Notes: generated from the letters alone by a model not told the origin. DNA of 64,000 nucleotides from Thermasporomyces sp040195635 (GCF_040195635.1 NZ_JBEFTX010000007.1:186001-250000); one strand, 5' to 3'; positions 1-9,111 are shown, counted from the stretch's first letter. A program made the numbers and translations.

Positions 1-76
1 AGGCGAGCCTGCGTCGTGCAGCAGCCCGCCGCCGTGTCGGCGCTGGCTGCGATGTCTTGGCAACAGTCGCGTTCAT
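1..76 (-). CDS. Sugar ABC transporter permease, N-terminus only (runs off the window)
   Basis: An ATG lies at 76..74, directly after the TAG stop (79..77) of the binding-protein gene, and opens 25 codons without a stop. The visible peptide is a basic cytoplasmic leader with Arg/Ala clusters (TRRRAAARRRLA), which is how MalF-type sugar permeases begin just before their first membrane segment. The position immediately behind a solute-binding protein fits the usual binding protein-permease-permease order. No membrane segment is visible, so the call rests on context and leader composition. Confidence 0.5.
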   Translation of the reverse strand, partial: MNATVAKTSQPAPTRRRAAARRRLA

Positions 77-1552
77 CTAGCCCACCCACCCTCGCGCGAC
101 GATCCGGTCGAACCGGCTGGCCGTCTCGCGCATCGCCTCGGCCGGTGTCGTGTCGCCGACGAGCATGCGGGACAGCTGCGTGTAGATGGCGGTGTCACAT
201 TCGTTCCACATCGGGATCTTCGGCCGCAGGCCGATGTTGGCAGGTCTCCATGCCTGCTGGACGGCACGCGCGGTCAGCATGTTGGGCATGGCCGACGGCC
301 GGCGTTCGGCTCGCACCACCTCCGGCAGCTCATAGACCGACGTGCGGGTCGGAGTGCCGCCACCCGCTGTGCTCTTCAGGTTGGCGAGCTGGCTGTCCGG
401 TGCGGTGGACCAGAGCAGGAACAGCCAGGCGGCCTTGCGTTCGTTGGGCAGGGTGTTGGCGCTGATGCCGATCCCCGTGCCGCCGTAGTGGTTGGCAGAG
501 CGTGCCGGGCCCTTGGGCAGACGCGCATAGCCAACCTTGCCGGGAAGGGCCTGCTCGTTACTCGCCGCGAACTCGTGCCAGTTGGGGCACATCGCGATCC
601 GGCCGGCCCTGAACGCCGCACCCACACCGTCCCAGTCCCACGTGCGGGACGCCGGGTCGGCGACCGCGAGCAGGTCCGCGTAGAACCCCGCGGCCGCGAC
701 CGCCTCCTCGCTGCCGAGCCGGCACGGTCCGGGATCGACCCGGCCTAGCCGCCCCACCGCGTCGCCGTCGTCGAAGTAGTCACCGCCGTACGCCCACAAC
801 ACGTTGGAGAAGTCGCACATCAACGAGTCGTGCTGCTTCGCCTGGTGCCCGGTGCCGAAGAGCACCTCGTCGGCGTTGTCGTTGAACCATCGGGCGGTCG
901 CGGCGTACTGCGCCCAGGTGCTGTCGTTGCTCGGCGTGGGGTCGAAGCCGAGGTCGTCGGCCATACGTTCGCCGTACTTGTCGAACAGGTCGGCGCGGTA
1001 CTGCCAGATCATCGTGGGGCAGTCGTAGGGGAGCGCGAACACCTTGTCCTGGTTGACGAATCGGCCCGCGGCATCGAGCTGGGTCGGGATGAAGTCGCGG
1101 AAGCCGCCCTCCTGCCGGGGCAGGGACGGGTCGTCGGCGAGCTCCCGCAGGTCGACGAGCCCCTTCGAATACGGTGCGAGCACCTGGTAGGGGTCGGCGT
1201 AGACGATCTGGTACTGCGCCTGGCCGGACGCGAGGTCGAGGGCGACCTTCTGCACCAGCGCGCTGAGCTCGAGGGTGACGATGTTGACCCGGATGCCGGT
1301 GAGCTCGGTGAACGGCGTGAGGTCCGCGGCGATCGCGGCGGTCGGTGCGGTGTTCTCGGAGATGAAGTTGAGCGTGGTGCCGGCGAACTGCCGCCACGGA
1401 TCGTCGGTCGTACGCCTGGTCACGTCGCGCCGGCTGCCGCAGCCACCGAGCAGCAGCGCCGCGCCCGCGCCGACGGAGCCGGCAAGCACGCTGCGGCGGG
1501 TCAGCGGGCGCATGGCGGTCTGGTTCGAGGGGGTCACGGTCGAGTGAGTCAT
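77..1552 (-). CDS. Extracellular solute-binding lipoprotein of a sugar ABC importer
   Basis: This 491-residue protein would capture a carbohydrate outside the membrane and deliver it to the permeases encoded downstream. The N-terminus has a twin-arginine-like TRRSVLAG, a hydrophobic stretch and a lipobox ending at Cys38 (LLLGGC), so it is probably an exported lipoprotein. The mature part resembles family 1 (MalE/UgpB-like) binding proteins: LNFISENTAPTAAIAADLTP near the start, ALPYDCPTMIWQYRADLF in the middle and GGTGIGISANT near residue 365. Met14 is an alternative start just before the signal. It is divergent from a DeoR regulator, so that regulator may control it. The substrate cannot be read from sequence; the sugar kinases across the divide suggest a sugar or polyol. 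Confidence 0.85.
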   Translation of the reverse strand: MTHSTVTPSNQTAMRPLTRRSVLAGSVGAGAALLLGGCGSRRDVTRRTTDDPWRQFAGTTLNFISENTAPTAAIAADLTPFTELTGIRVNIVTLELSALVQKVALDLASGQAQYQIVYADPYQVLAPYSKGLVDLRELADDPSLPRQEGGFRDFIPTQLDAAGRFVNQDKVFALPYDCPTMIWQYRADLFDKYGERMADDLGFDPTPSNDSTWAQYAATARWFNDNADEVLFGTGHQAKQHDSLMCDFSNVLWAYGGDYFDDGDAVGRLGRVDPGPCRLGSEEAVAAAGFYADLLAVADPASRTWDWDGVGAAFRAGRIAMCPNWHEFAASNEQALPGKVGYARLPKGPARSANHYGGTGIGISANTLPNERKAAWLFLLWSTAPDSQLANLKSTAGGGTPTRTSVYELPEVVRAERRPSAMPNMLTARAVQQAWRPANIGLRPKIPMWNECDTAIYTQLSRMLVGDTTPAEAMRETASRFDRIVARGWVG

Positions 1553-1748
1553 GGGGGAGGCACCCTCCGTGTGGGAGAGTTCCAGCCTGGACCTGCACTC
1601 AAACCGAAGTCAAGAGATTCGGGCAGATTCGGGTGGGAACAGACATTGGATTGCCGTGAGGTTCCGCTTGCGTCTGAGTTCACTTCGCTGTCATGCTCAA
1701 CGCAAACGCCACGACCGGGCAGAGCCACAGACGAACGGGCACAACCTC
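1553..1748. promoter_or_regulatory. Divergent promoter region of the sugar importer and deoR-type operon
   Basis: This 196-base gap separates the two divergent starts. It contains a 9-base direct repeat AGATTCGGG at 1615-1623 and 1625-1633, spaced exactly one helical turn (10 bases) apart, a plausible operator for the DeoR protein encoded at 1749. No convincing -35/-10 pair was assigned. The operator role is inference. Confidence 0.4.
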
Positions 1749-2510
1749 ATGTACGCCGAAGAGCGGCAGCTCGAGATCCTGTCCCGCGCACGCGCGGTCG
1801 GCCGGGTCGACGTGGCCGGGCTGGCCGGAGCGCTGGACGTGACCCAGGAGACCGTCCGGCGAGACCTCAGCGTGCTTGTGCGTCGCGGCCTGCTGAAGCG
1901 GGTGCACGGCGGTGCGATCCCGGTCGAACGCCTGGACTACGAACCCAAGCTCGCCACCCGCCGGGAGCAGTACGCCGAGGAGAAGCTGCGCATCGCCCGG
2001 GCCGCACTGGAGGAACTGCCCGAGGAAGGTGCGGTGCTCTTCGACAGCGGCTCGACACCCGAAGCACTCGCGCGGCTGATCCCACGTGACCGCGAACTCA
2101 CCGTCGTCACCAACTCCCTGCCCATCGCGACCCTCCTCGCCGACCGGTCCCACCTCGCCGTCTGGTGCCTCGGCGGTCTCGTTCGCGGACGTACGCACAG
2201 CGCCGTCGACGACTGGGCCCGCCGCCAGCTCGCCGAGATCTCCGTCGAGGTGGCGTTCCTCGGCACCAACGGGCTCAGCGTGGCCCGCGGGCTCACGACT
2301 CCGTTGCCCACCGAGGCGGCCGTCAAGTCGGCGATGGTGCAGGCCGGCAAGCGCCGGATCCTGCTGGCCGACCACTCGAAGGTGGCGCGGGACAGCTTCT
2401 GCAAGTTCGCCGGCGTGGAGGACCTCGACGTCATCGTGACCGGCACCGAGGTCGACGACGACGCCGCGGCGGAGCTGGAGTCGTGCGGGCCGAAGGTGGT
2501 CCGCGCGTGA
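1749..2510 (+). CDS. DeoR/GlpR family transcriptional regulator of sugar metabolism
   Basis: The 253-residue protein has the family's normal length. Residues about 5-58 form the DeoR winged helix-turn-helix (VDVAGLAGALDVTQETVRRD then LLKRVHGGAI). The rest is the DeoRC effector domain, with FDSGSTPEALA and VVTNSLP as phosphosugar-binding loops and the family's late ADHSKVARDSFCKFA block. DeoR proteins normally repress sugar operons and are released by a phosphorylated intermediate. Its stop overlaps the GTG of the next gene (GTGA), so the two are translationally coupled. The ATG at 1749 was chosen because it starts exactly at the conserved MYAEERQLEIL motif; the frame is open farther upstream but without family-like sequence. 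Confidence 0.93.
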   Translation: MYAEERQLEILSRARAVGRVDVAGLAGALDVTQETVRRDLSVLVRRGLLKRVHGGAIPVERLDYEPKLATRREQYAEEKLRIARAALEELPEEGAVLFDSGSTPEALARLIPRDRELTVVTNSLPIATLLADRSHLAVWCLGGLVRGRTHSAVDDWARRQLAEISVEVAFLGTNGLSVARGLTTPLPTEAAVKSAMVQAGKRRILLADHSKVARDSFCKFAGVEDLDVIVTGTEVDDDAAAELESCGPKVVRA

Positions 2511-3475
2511 TCATCACGGTCACGCCCAACCCCGCGATCGACCGCACCCTCGAGGTCTCGGCACTCAGGCTGGGCGAGGTCAACCGGTCCGCGAGCCGGC
2601 AGGTGGAGCCGAGCGGCAAGGGTGTCAACGTCACCAGGGCCCTCCTGCGTAACGGGATCCGGTCGACGGCCGTACTTCCGCTCGGCGGTCCGGAGGGTAG
2701 CCAGCTCGCCGGCCTGCTCGACGACGAGGACGTGCCATACGTCGCCTTGCCGATCACCGGCCCGGTGCGAGTCAACATCTCGGTTCGGAGTCCCGGCGGA
2801 ATCGTCACGAAGATCAACGAACCCGGTCCCACACTGACGTGGGCCGACGCCGAGACACTCGCCGACGGCGTCCTCGGAGTGGTCGGACGCGGCGACTGGG
2901 TGGTCGGGTCCGGAGCGCTGCCTGGCGGTGTGGCGGCCGATTTCTACGCCGAGCTCGTCACCAGAGTCCGGCAGGCAGGCGCTAGGTTCGCGCTCGACTC
3001 CAGCGGCGAGGCGCTACGTCGGGGTCTCGAGGCCTGGCCCGACCTGGTGAAGCCCAACCGCGACGAACTCGCCGAACTGGTCGGTACGCCGTTGCGGACG
3101 CTCGGCGAGGTGATCGCGGCGGCGGAGACGGTACGAGAACGGGCCGGGGGAGTCGTGCTGGTGAGCCTGGGAACGGATGGTGGCGTCCTGGTCGACGGTG
3201 ACGGGCCTGTCCTGCATGCCGAGCTGGCGGTGGGGACCGTCCGAAGCTCGGTGGGTGCGGGTGACAACTTCCTGGCTGGGTACCTCAGTACCGCGGCGCA
3301 AGCCCGGGTTGACAGGAGGGACAGCGCTGGCCGAGCGGGTGCACTTCGCGAGGCAGTGGCGTGGGGTTCGGTCGCCGTCCGGTCCGAGGGCAGCCTCGGG
3401 CGGCGGGTGGGTGACGCCGACCGGAGGAGCGTACGCATGCACACCGCCCCCGATCCAGACCGGAGGCTGTCATGA
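2507..3475 (+). CDS. PfkB-family hexose kinase of the 1-phosphofructokinase/tagatose-6-phosphate kinase group
   Basis: The 322-residue protein starts at a GTG overlapping the deoR stop. It opens with IITVTPNPAIDRTLEV, the FruK/LacC signature, followed by GKGVNVTRAL. It has the ATP-site motif VKPNRDELAEL and the catalytic GAGDNFLAGY near residue 250, whose Asp is the general base. FruK phosphorylates fructose 1-phosphate, LacC tagatose 6-phosphate. No PTS gene is nearby and the neighbours are an ABC importer and an FGGY kinase, so the true substrate may be a sugar phosphate made inside the cell. DeoR-FruK pairs are common and suggest that the regulator senses the substrate or product of this enzyme. 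Confidence 0.85.
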   Translation: MIITVTPNPAIDRTLEVSALRLGEVNRSASRQVEPSGKGVNVTRALLRNGIRSTAVLPLGGPEGSQLAGLLDDEDVPYVALPITGPVRVNISVRSPGGIVTKINEPGPTLTWADAETLADGVLGVVGRGDWVVGSGALPGGVAADFYAELVTRVRQAGARFALDSSGEALRRGLEAWPDLVKPNRDELAELVGTPLRTLGEVIAAAETVRERAGGVVLVSLGTDGGVLVDGDGPVLHAELAVGTVRSSVGAGDNFLAGYLSTAAQARVDRRDSAGRAGALREAVAWGSVAVRSEGSLGRRVGDADRRSVRMHTAPDPDRRLS

Positions 3476-3543
3476 CCGAACGACCTGAGGTCATGATCAG
3501 GCACCGCACCCCCGTCATGGGACCGACGAAGGAGGTCTCGTGA
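3472..3543 (+). CDS. Possible 23-codon bridging peptide
   Basis: An ATG overlapping the kinase stop (ATGA) opens 23 codons that end in a TGA overlapping the GTG of the next gene (GTGA). Such a frame could simply couple translation of the two flanking genes across 64 bases. It starts MTERPEVMIRHR, strikingly like the start (MTERSEVMNQHR) of the gene at 40143-41468. No domain is recognised. It may be a chance frame, or a degenerate copy of a short repeated element (see the repeat entries). Confidence 0.2.
   Translation: MTERPEVMIRHRTPVMGPTKEVS
3484..3507 (+). repeat. Divergent third copy of the TGAGGTCATGA element
   Basis: This segment carries TGAGGTCATGA followed by CACCGC, related to the copies at 41433-41457 and 56483-56507. 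It lies between two genes of an operon. The match to the other copies is weaker (about 17 of 24 positions), so membership is uncertain. Confidence 0.3.
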
Positions 3544-4592
3544 CCACGCGGGTCCTGGTGGTCGGTGACCACTTCATCCCGGCCGAGCGCTACGTCGATG
3601 CCCTGAGCGACGTCGGCATCGACTCCTCGGGCGTTCGTACCGTCGTCTGGGCCGGCAGCAAGGCCGACCAGCACGCAGCGCAGCAGCAGATGGAACACAA
3701 GGGACCGGACGCGGTTCCGGCGCCGGCGGAGGTGCGCGATGCCGTGGGCGACGCGCAGGTGCTCGCCCTGCACTTCGCGCCCGTTCCGGCGTCGGTGCTG
3801 GACGCCGGCCAGAACCTGCGAGCTGTCGTCGTCGCCCGCACAGGGCTGGAGAACGTCGACATCGATGCGGCGACGGCTCGGGGAATCGCGGTCGTTCCCG
3901 TCCATGGCCGCAACGCCTCCGCCGTCGCCGAACTCGCGATCGGCCTGATGCTGAGCGAAGCACGTGACATCGCCCGTGCTGACGCGTCGGTGAAATCCGG
4001 GGGCTGGCGCAAGGACTTCGGTGGTCCCGGCAGCGAGCTCGGCGGCAGCACCGTCGGAATGGTGGGCTTCGGCCACGTCGGGCGCGAGCTCGCCCGGAAG
4101 CTTCGTGGCTTCGACGTACGCCTGCTGGTCCACGACCCGTTCGTCGACGACGGCGTCCTCCGCGCCCATGACGCGAGTCAAGCCGGCCTTGACACGGTGT
4201 TCCGCGAGTCCGACTTCGTCCACGTCCTGGCCCGGCTCACCTCGCAGACCGAGCGGTTCATCACCGCCGAGCACTTCGCGTTGATGAAGCCCACGGCCTA
4301 CTTCGTCAACACCTCGCGCAGCCGGCTCGTCGACTACGCCGCTCTTCTCCTCGCCTGCAAGGAGAATCGGATCGCCGGCGCGGCCCTGGACGTCTTCGAC
4401 ACCGAACCGCTGCCGGCCGACAGCCCGTGGCGACGCCTCGACAACGTGACGATCACCACGCACTTCGGCGGCGACACGACCACCACGATCACACGGTCCG
4501 CCCACCTCGTGGCGGAAGCGGTCGCCGAGCTGGACCGCACCGGGCGGATCACCACGGCGGTGAACGCCGCCAGGCTCGGGTGGAGGGTGTGA
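3540..4592 (+). CDS. D-isomer-specific 2-hydroxyacid dehydrogenase, NAD-dependent
   Basis: The 350-residue protein begins at a GTG preceded by GAAGGAGG at ideal spacing. The Rossmann glycine motif is MVGFGHVGRELARKL near residue 177. The family signature VNTSRSRLVDYAAL supplies the substrate-binding Arg region, and His308 in ITTHFGGD is the catalytic acid/base. Members interconvert 2-hydroxy and 2-keto acids (phosphoglycerate, glyoxylate/hydroxypyruvate, lactate). Lying between two sugar kinases it may reduce or oxidise a sugar-acid intermediate of the imported substrate; the exact reaction cannot be assigned. Confidence 0.85.
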   Translation: MTTRVLVVGDHFIPAERYVDALSDVGIDSSGVRTVVWAGSKADQHAAQQQMEHKGPDAVPAPAEVRDAVGDAQVLALHFAPVPASVLDAGQNLRAVVVARTGLENVDIDAATARGIAVVPVHGRNASAVAELAIGLMLSEARDIARADASVKSGGWRKDFGGPGSELGGSTVGMVGFGHVGRELARKLRGFDVRLLVHDPFVDDGVLRAHDASQAGLDTVFRESDFVHVLARLTSQTERFITAEHFALMKPTAYFVNTSRSRLVDYAALLLACKENRIAGAALDVFDTEPLPADSPWRRLDNVTITTHFGGDTTTTITRSAHLVAEAVAELDRTGRITTAVNAARLGWRV

Positions 4593-4595
4593 GCG

Positions 4596-6101
4596 GTGAC
4601 TGATTCCGCCCGACCGGACGAGACCCTCCTGCTCGGTGTCGACGCCGGCCAGACCGTCACCAAGGCGTGCGTCTTCGATCGCGAGGGTCAGGAGCGGGGT
4701 TCGGGCAGCGCCCGCGTCGAGGTCGCCAGTCCACACCCGCACTGGGTCGAACGCGACATGGACGAGGTCTGGCAGGCGACCGCCGCGGCGATCCGTTCCG
4801 CGCTCGACGACGCACGCACACCGGGTGACCGCATCTCCGCGGTGGGCATCGTCGGCCACAACGACGGTCTCTACCTCGTCGACGATGCCGGCCACCCCGT
4901 GCGTGCCGCGGTCACCGCGATGGACACCCGTGCGCACGACGTGCTCGACACATGGCGTACGACGCCCATGTGGGCACGGGTCCTCGACGTGACCGGCCAG
5001 GTGCCGTTCGCGGGTTCGCCCTCGACCCTGTTGGCGTGGTTCGCACGGCACGACCCGGAGACCCTCGACCGCACCCGGTGGGTGCTGTTCTGCAAGGACT
5101 GGTTGCGGTTCCGGCTCACCAGCGCGATCGCGACCGACCCGAGTGAGGCCAGCGCGGCCTTCACCTCCGTGCGGACGCAGGACTATGCCGACGAGGCACT
5201 CATCCTCTACGGCCTGACGATGGTGGCGGGCAAGCTGCCGCCGCTTCGTCCGAGCCAGGCGATCGCCGGGGAGGTCAGCGCCGACGCCGCGACAGCGACC
5301 GGCCTGGCCACCGGCACGCCGGTCGTCACCGGTGCCCATGACGTCGACGGCAGTGCGGTCGGCACGGGCGCGGTCCGGCCGGGCATGCTCAGCCTGGCCG
5401 CCGGCACGTTCAGCATCAACCAGGTCGTAAGTGCCGACGTCGCCCTCGACGAACGCTGGCAGGCGCGCAGCTTCGTCCAACCTGGGCGCTGGCTCAACAT
5501 GTCGACGTCCGCGTCGTCGGCGACGAACCTCGACTGGTGGCGAGCGAGTTTCGGACTGCCTGCGGACGAGTCGGCATATTCCCTGCTCGAACGCGAGGCC
5601 GCGGGGGCGCTCGATGGTCCGAGCACGCTGCTGTACCACCCGTTCCTGTACGGCTCTCCGTACGGCGAGACGGCGAGCGCCGGCCTGCTCGGTCTGCGGG
5701 GGTGGCATCGCCGTGCCGACGTCGTACGCGCAGTGCTGGAAGGAGTCGTGCTCGGGCATCGGGTGCATGTCGACGCCCTGCGCGAGAGGTTCGCCCTGTC
5801 CGGACCGGCTCGGCTCACCGGTGGCGCAGCCCGCAGTGGCGTCTGGTCGCAGATGTTCGCCGATGCCCTCGACGTCGAGATCGAGGTGCCCGACTGCGCC
5901 GAGACCGGTGCCCTTGGTGCCGCCCTTCTCGCCGGTCTCGGAATCGGTGTGTATTCCGACCTGGACGAGGCGGCGAACACTGGCAGGATTGCACGCCGCT
6001 ATCACCCGGTCGCAGCGCGTACGGCGGTGTTGAATGACGCGTACGGTCGCTTTGTCGCAGCCGCATCAAGCCTCAGCGAGATCTGGCGCGGGCTCGGCTG
6101 A
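4596..6101 (+). CDS. FGGY-family carbohydrate kinase
   Basis: The 501-residue protein matches the usual FGGY length. The N-terminal phosphate-binding loop is GVDAGQTVTKACVFD (residues 13-27), the catalytic Asp is Asp249 in GAHDVDGSAVG, and the C-terminal ATP site includes LTGGAARSGVWSQMFAD. ERDMDEVWQ is typical of the xylulokinase/L-xylulose kinase branch. It would phosphorylate a ketose or polyol with ATP in the cytoplasm. The GTG at 4596 is 3 bases after the dehydrogenase stop, so it is the last gene of the deoR operon. The substrate is not determined. Confidence 0.88.
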   Translation: MTDSARPDETLLLGVDAGQTVTKACVFDREGQERGSGSARVEVASPHPHWVERDMDEVWQATAAAIRSALDDARTPGDRISAVGIVGHNDGLYLVDDAGHPVRAAVTAMDTRAHDVLDTWRTTPMWARVLDVTGQVPFAGSPSTLLAWFARHDPETLDRTRWVLFCKDWLRFRLTSAIATDPSEASAAFTSVRTQDYADEALILYGLTMVAGKLPPLRPSQAIAGEVSADAATATGLATGTPVVTGAHDVDGSAVGTGAVRPGMLSLAAGTFSINQVVSADVALDERWQARSFVQPGRWLNMSTSASSATNLDWWRASFGLPADESAYSLLEREAAGALDGPSTLLYHPFLYGSPYGETASAGLLGLRGWHRRADVVRAVLEGVVLGHRVHVDALRERFALSGPARLTGGAARSGVWSQMFADALDVEIEVPDCAETGALGAALLAGLGIGVYSDLDEAANTGRIARRYHPVAARTAVLNDAYGRFVAAASSLSEIWRGLG

Positions 6102-6158
6102 CGAGGCGGCGAACTTCGCCGGCGTGGCCGCGTCCGTGGGCGGCGCTAGCATGCGGGT

Positions 6159-6728
6159 ATGTCCGTCCTCCAGCAGAATTCCCAGCAGAACTCAGCACGC
6201 GACTCCCGGTTCCTCGAGCTGCTGCAGGCACAGATCCGCCACGAGTTCAACGCCCACCAGCAATACATCGCCGTGGCGGTGTGGTTCGACGCCGAAGATC
6301 TTCCTCGGCTCGCCGCGTACTTCTATCGGCAGGCGTTGGAGGAGCGAAACCACGCAATGATGATTGTGCGGTACCTCCTCGACCAAGGCGTCAAAGTCGC
6401 CATACCAGGCGTTGATCCCGTACGCAACGACTTCACCAGCGCACGCGACCTGGTGGCCCTCGCACTCGCCCAGGAAAAGGAAGTCACCGACCAGTTCGTC
6501 GCGCTCGCGAAGGCGGCGCGTGAGGAAGGTGACTACATCGGCGAGCAGTTCCTGCAGTGGTTCCTGCACGAGCAGGTCGAGGAGGTCTCGTCCATGTCCA
6601 CGCTGCTGACGGTGATGGACCGGGCCGGCGACACGTTGTTCCACGTCGAGGAGTTCCTGGCCCGCGAGACGGTGGGCGACAGTGGTACGCCCAGTGCCGC
6701 TCCGGCGGCGGCTGGTGGCGCCCTCTGA
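6159..6728 (+). CDS. Ferritin (BfrB-like), iron storage
   Basis: The 189-residue protein fits non-haem ferritin. The ferroxidase ligands can be seen in order: Glu in IRHEFNAHQQYIAV, the Glu/His pair in ALEERNHAMMIV, Glu in ALAQEKEVTDQF and the Gln/Glu in FLHEQVEEVSSM. Ferritins oxidise Fe(II) and store the mineral in a 24-mer shell, limiting Fenton chemistry. The C-terminus ends in a short Ala/Pro/Gly-rich tail, as in mycobacterial BfrB. The gene stands alone, 57 bases after the sugar operon and convergent with the hydrolase that follows. Confidence 0.92.
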   Translation: MSVLQQNSQQNSARDSRFLELLQAQIRHEFNAHQQYIAVAVWFDAEDLPRLAAYFYRQALEERNHAMMIVRYLLDQGVKVAIPGVDPVRNDFTSARDLVALALAQEKEVTDQFVALAKAAREEGDYIGEQFLQWFLHEQVEEVSSMSTLLTVMDRAGDTLFHVEEFLARETVGDSGTPSAAPAAAGGAL

Positions 6729-6749
6729 CGCGTTCGAGATCCGGCTGTT

Positions 6750-7562
6750 TCAAGGGCGGCCAGTAGGCCCGCCAAGTGCCGCTGCGATGGTCCGGGCGAA
6801 TACATCCGGGTTGTCGTAGGTCATGACATGTCCCGAACCCTGCACGACGTGAACCGCCGCGCCTGAGTCCGCGAGGCCTTCCAGGTCGACGTCCTCGGAA
6901 CGCTCGCCGACGAGGATCGCGCGCGGCATCGAGGCGGACGCGAGCATGCCGCGGAACGTCGGTGTGCGCTCGGCCAACAGTGAGACCGCGGTCCGGTACA
7001 TCGCGGCCGGTGACCAGCGACCCGTCGTCGCATGGAACACCGAGGTGGCGACGGCATCCTCCTCCCTCGCGAGGACGGCACGAAGAGCGCTGTATCCGCG
7101 CGTGACGAACGCGCCCTCGGACTGGTCGGCGACGTGCCTGCTCAACGTGCCGACGCCCGGGTCGAGGTTGGGTTCGGCGACCACGAGCCGGGCGACCAGG
7201 TCCGGCCGGCGATCGGCCAGTGCGATCGCCACCGAGCCACCGAGGCTGTGCCCGATGATGTGGCACCCACGCAGGTGCGCTGCGTCCAGCAGCGCGGCGA
7301 CCACATCCGCGTGCTCCTCGATCGTGTAGCCGAAGGACGCCGGGGCGGGGTCGCTCCATCCCGTGCCGGCGAGGTCCACCAGCAACGACCGCCGCCCGCG
7401 TAGCGGGGGCCGGGCGACGATCTCCGGGAAGTCCACAGTCGAAGCCGAACCCAGCCCGGCGAGGTAGACGCACACCGGTTCGGGCGTCGGCTCGTCCGGG
7501 CCGCCCGGCAGGTCGAGATAGCGGATCCAACAGGCGTATGCAGGAAGGCGGAAGGCGTGCAC
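6750..7562 (-). CDS. Alpha/beta-fold hydrolase
   Basis: The 270-residue protein starts at GTG 7562, the only start in a sensible place before the first strand (YLDLPGGPDEPTPEPVCVYL). The serine nucleophile elbow is GHSLGGSVAIAL, an acidic residue follows in ILVGERSEDVDLEG, and the catalytic His is in GSGHVMTYDNPDVF near the C-terminus. It belongs to the broad hydrolase family that includes esterases and lactonases; the substrate is unknown. It lies 44 bases downstream of the exporter gene on the same strand and may be co-transcribed with it. Confidence 0.85.
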   Translation of the reverse strand: MHAFRLPAYACWIRYLDLPGGPDEPTPEPVCVYLAGLGSASTVDFPEIVARPPLRGRRSLLVDLAGTGWSDPAPASFGYTIEEHADVVAALLDAAHLRGCHIIGHSLGGSVAIALADRRPDLVARLVVAEPNLDPGVGTLSRHVADQSEGAFVTRGYSALRAVLAREEDAVATSVFHATTGRWSPAAMYRTAVSLLAERTPTFRGMLASASMPRAILVGERSEDVDLEGLADSGAAVHVVQGSGHVMTYDNPDVFARTIAAALGGPTGRP

Positions 7563-7606
7563 GCCCTCAGCATGCCAACGACCGCGACCACACCCTCGCG
7601 AGGGCG

Positions 7607-8995
7607 TCAGCGCGCGTGGCGGCCGAACGCCCCGAGGAGGGCGGCCGAGAGCAGCAACCCGCCTGCGAGGACGCGGAGGATGACCTCGATCGATGCCGAG
7701 GGCGCGTGACCAGCCGACTGGAGTGCCTCCAGCGTGGTCGCTGTCGCGGCCAGCCCGATGCCGGCGATGACGATGAGGACGGTCTGCGTGACGCCTGCGG
7801 CTTCGCCGCTGCGTTCGGGTCGTACCACCCGCTGGGTGCCGATGTTCGCGAACGACCAGCCGAGCCCGAAGCCCAGCCCACACAGGCAGAAGACCGGAAC
7901 GTACGCACCCCAGGCCCGGCTGAAGGTCAGGGCGAGCAGGCTAAGCCCGCCGATGCTGTTGGCGATCGTCATGACGACCCGGGCCGAGTAGCGTGCGCCG
8001 AGCCAGCCGGCGAGCGGCCCCGCGAAACCCGTGGCGACCGACAGGCCGAGGAAGACGAGGCCGGCCGTGAGCGGGCCGAGGCCCCGGACGTCCTGCAGGT
8101 ACAGGGTGGCGAGGAAGACGGTTCCGGCGTAGGCGACGTTCGCCATCGTCCCGACGGCGGTGACGAGAACGAAGGCGATGTTGCGGAACAGGCCCATGTC
8201 TATCAGTGGCAGGCGGACGTGCCCCTCCACCAGTGGGAAGGACACGAGCAGCGCCAGCCCGGCGAGACCAGTCGCCCAGACGAGGGGTGAGGCAAGCCCG
8301 GAGGTCGGGATCCGGTCGACGGCATAGGTGACCAGCCCGACCCCGGCGCTGAGAAGGATCGCGCCCGCGAGGTCGAGACGGCGCGGCATCGACTCGTCCC
8401 GTGACTCGCGGGTCGCTATGAGAGTGACGACAGCGGCCGCCACGACGAACGGCACCAGGAACCAGAAGATCCATCGCCATCCGGGTCCGGCGGTCAGGAG
8501 GCCGCCGACGAACGGGCCCAGCGCGGTCCCGACGGCGGCGAGCCCGAACACCTGGCCGATTGCCCGGCCACGGGACTTTTCCGGAAAGCTGCTCGACAAC
8601 ACCGAGACGGTCATCGGGAAGATGAGAGCGGCCCCGATGCCCTGCAGGATGCGGAACGCGATCAGGAGCCCGGCCGTCGGTGCCAGCGCGCAGAGTACGG
8701 CCGCCGCGCCGAAGATGCCGATGCCGACAACGAGGACGAGGCGCCGCCCGAAGATGTCACCGAGCCGCCCACCGAGGACGAGGAAGGCACCGAGCGCGAG
8801 CATGTAGCCGCTGAGCGCCCACTGCAGGTCGGTTGTCGTCACCCGCAGGTCGCTGGCCATCCGCGGCAGAGCGAGGGTGAGTGCGAAGAAGTCCAGCTGG
8901 ACGCAGAACATCGCCAGCGCTGCCGCGGCGAGCACTCCGCGCAACCGGCGGCTCTCGGCGCCATCCGGCGTAGGAGCCGACGACGCCGGACCCAT
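7607..8995 (-). CDS. MFS drug/solute exporter, DHA2 (14-TM) type
   Basis: The 462-residue membrane protein begins at ATG 8995 after GGGGGAAG. About 13-14 hydrophobic segments can be traced. MFS signatures are LDFFALTLALPRMASDL in TM1, LGGRLGDIFGRRLVL in the TM2-3 loop (motif A), and RILQGIGAALIFPM in TM4-5 (motif C-like). These point to proton-driven efflux of drugs or metabolites. The gene is divergent from the DNA ligase at 9112. No dedicated regulator is adjacent, so the substrate is open. Confidence 0.88.
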   Translation of the reverse strand: MGPASSAPTPDGAESRRLRGVLAAAALAMFCVQLDFFALTLALPRMASDLRVTTTDLQWALSGYMLALGAFLVLGGRLGDIFGRRLVLVVGIGIFGAAAVLCALAPTAGLLIAFRILQGIGAALIFPMTVSVLSSSFPEKSRGRAIGQVFGLAAVGTALGPFVGGLLTAGPGWRWIFWFLVPFVVAAAVVTLIATRESRDESMPRRLDLAGAILLSAGVGLVTYAVDRIPTSGLASPLVWATGLAGLALLVSFPLVEGHVRLPLIDMGLFRNIAFVLVTAVGTMANVAYAGTVFLATLYLQDVRGLGPLTAGLVFLGLSVATGFAGPLAGWLGARYSARVVMTIANSIGGLSLLALTFSRAWGAYVPVFCLCGLGFGLGWSFANIGTQRVVRPERSGEAAGVTQTVLIVIAGIGLAATATTLEALQSAGHAPSASIEVILRVLAGGLLLSAALLGAFGRHAR

Positions 8996-9111
8996 GGTGA
9001 CTTCCCCCGTACTGCCACGTCCCGCCGCAGGCACTCCCCGCGTGCTGGTTCCAGGCAACCCTAAGCGGGGATGTGTGACGAGGAGGCCCCTTCCGCCCGA
9101 GTGGAGGAACT

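Noticed and set aside
3285..6005. A 906-codon open frame on the minus strand
   Set aside because: It is antisense to three well-supported genes (kinase, dehydrogenase, FGGY kinase), is rich in Arg/Gly/Asp with no domain, and reflects the GC bias of this DNA.
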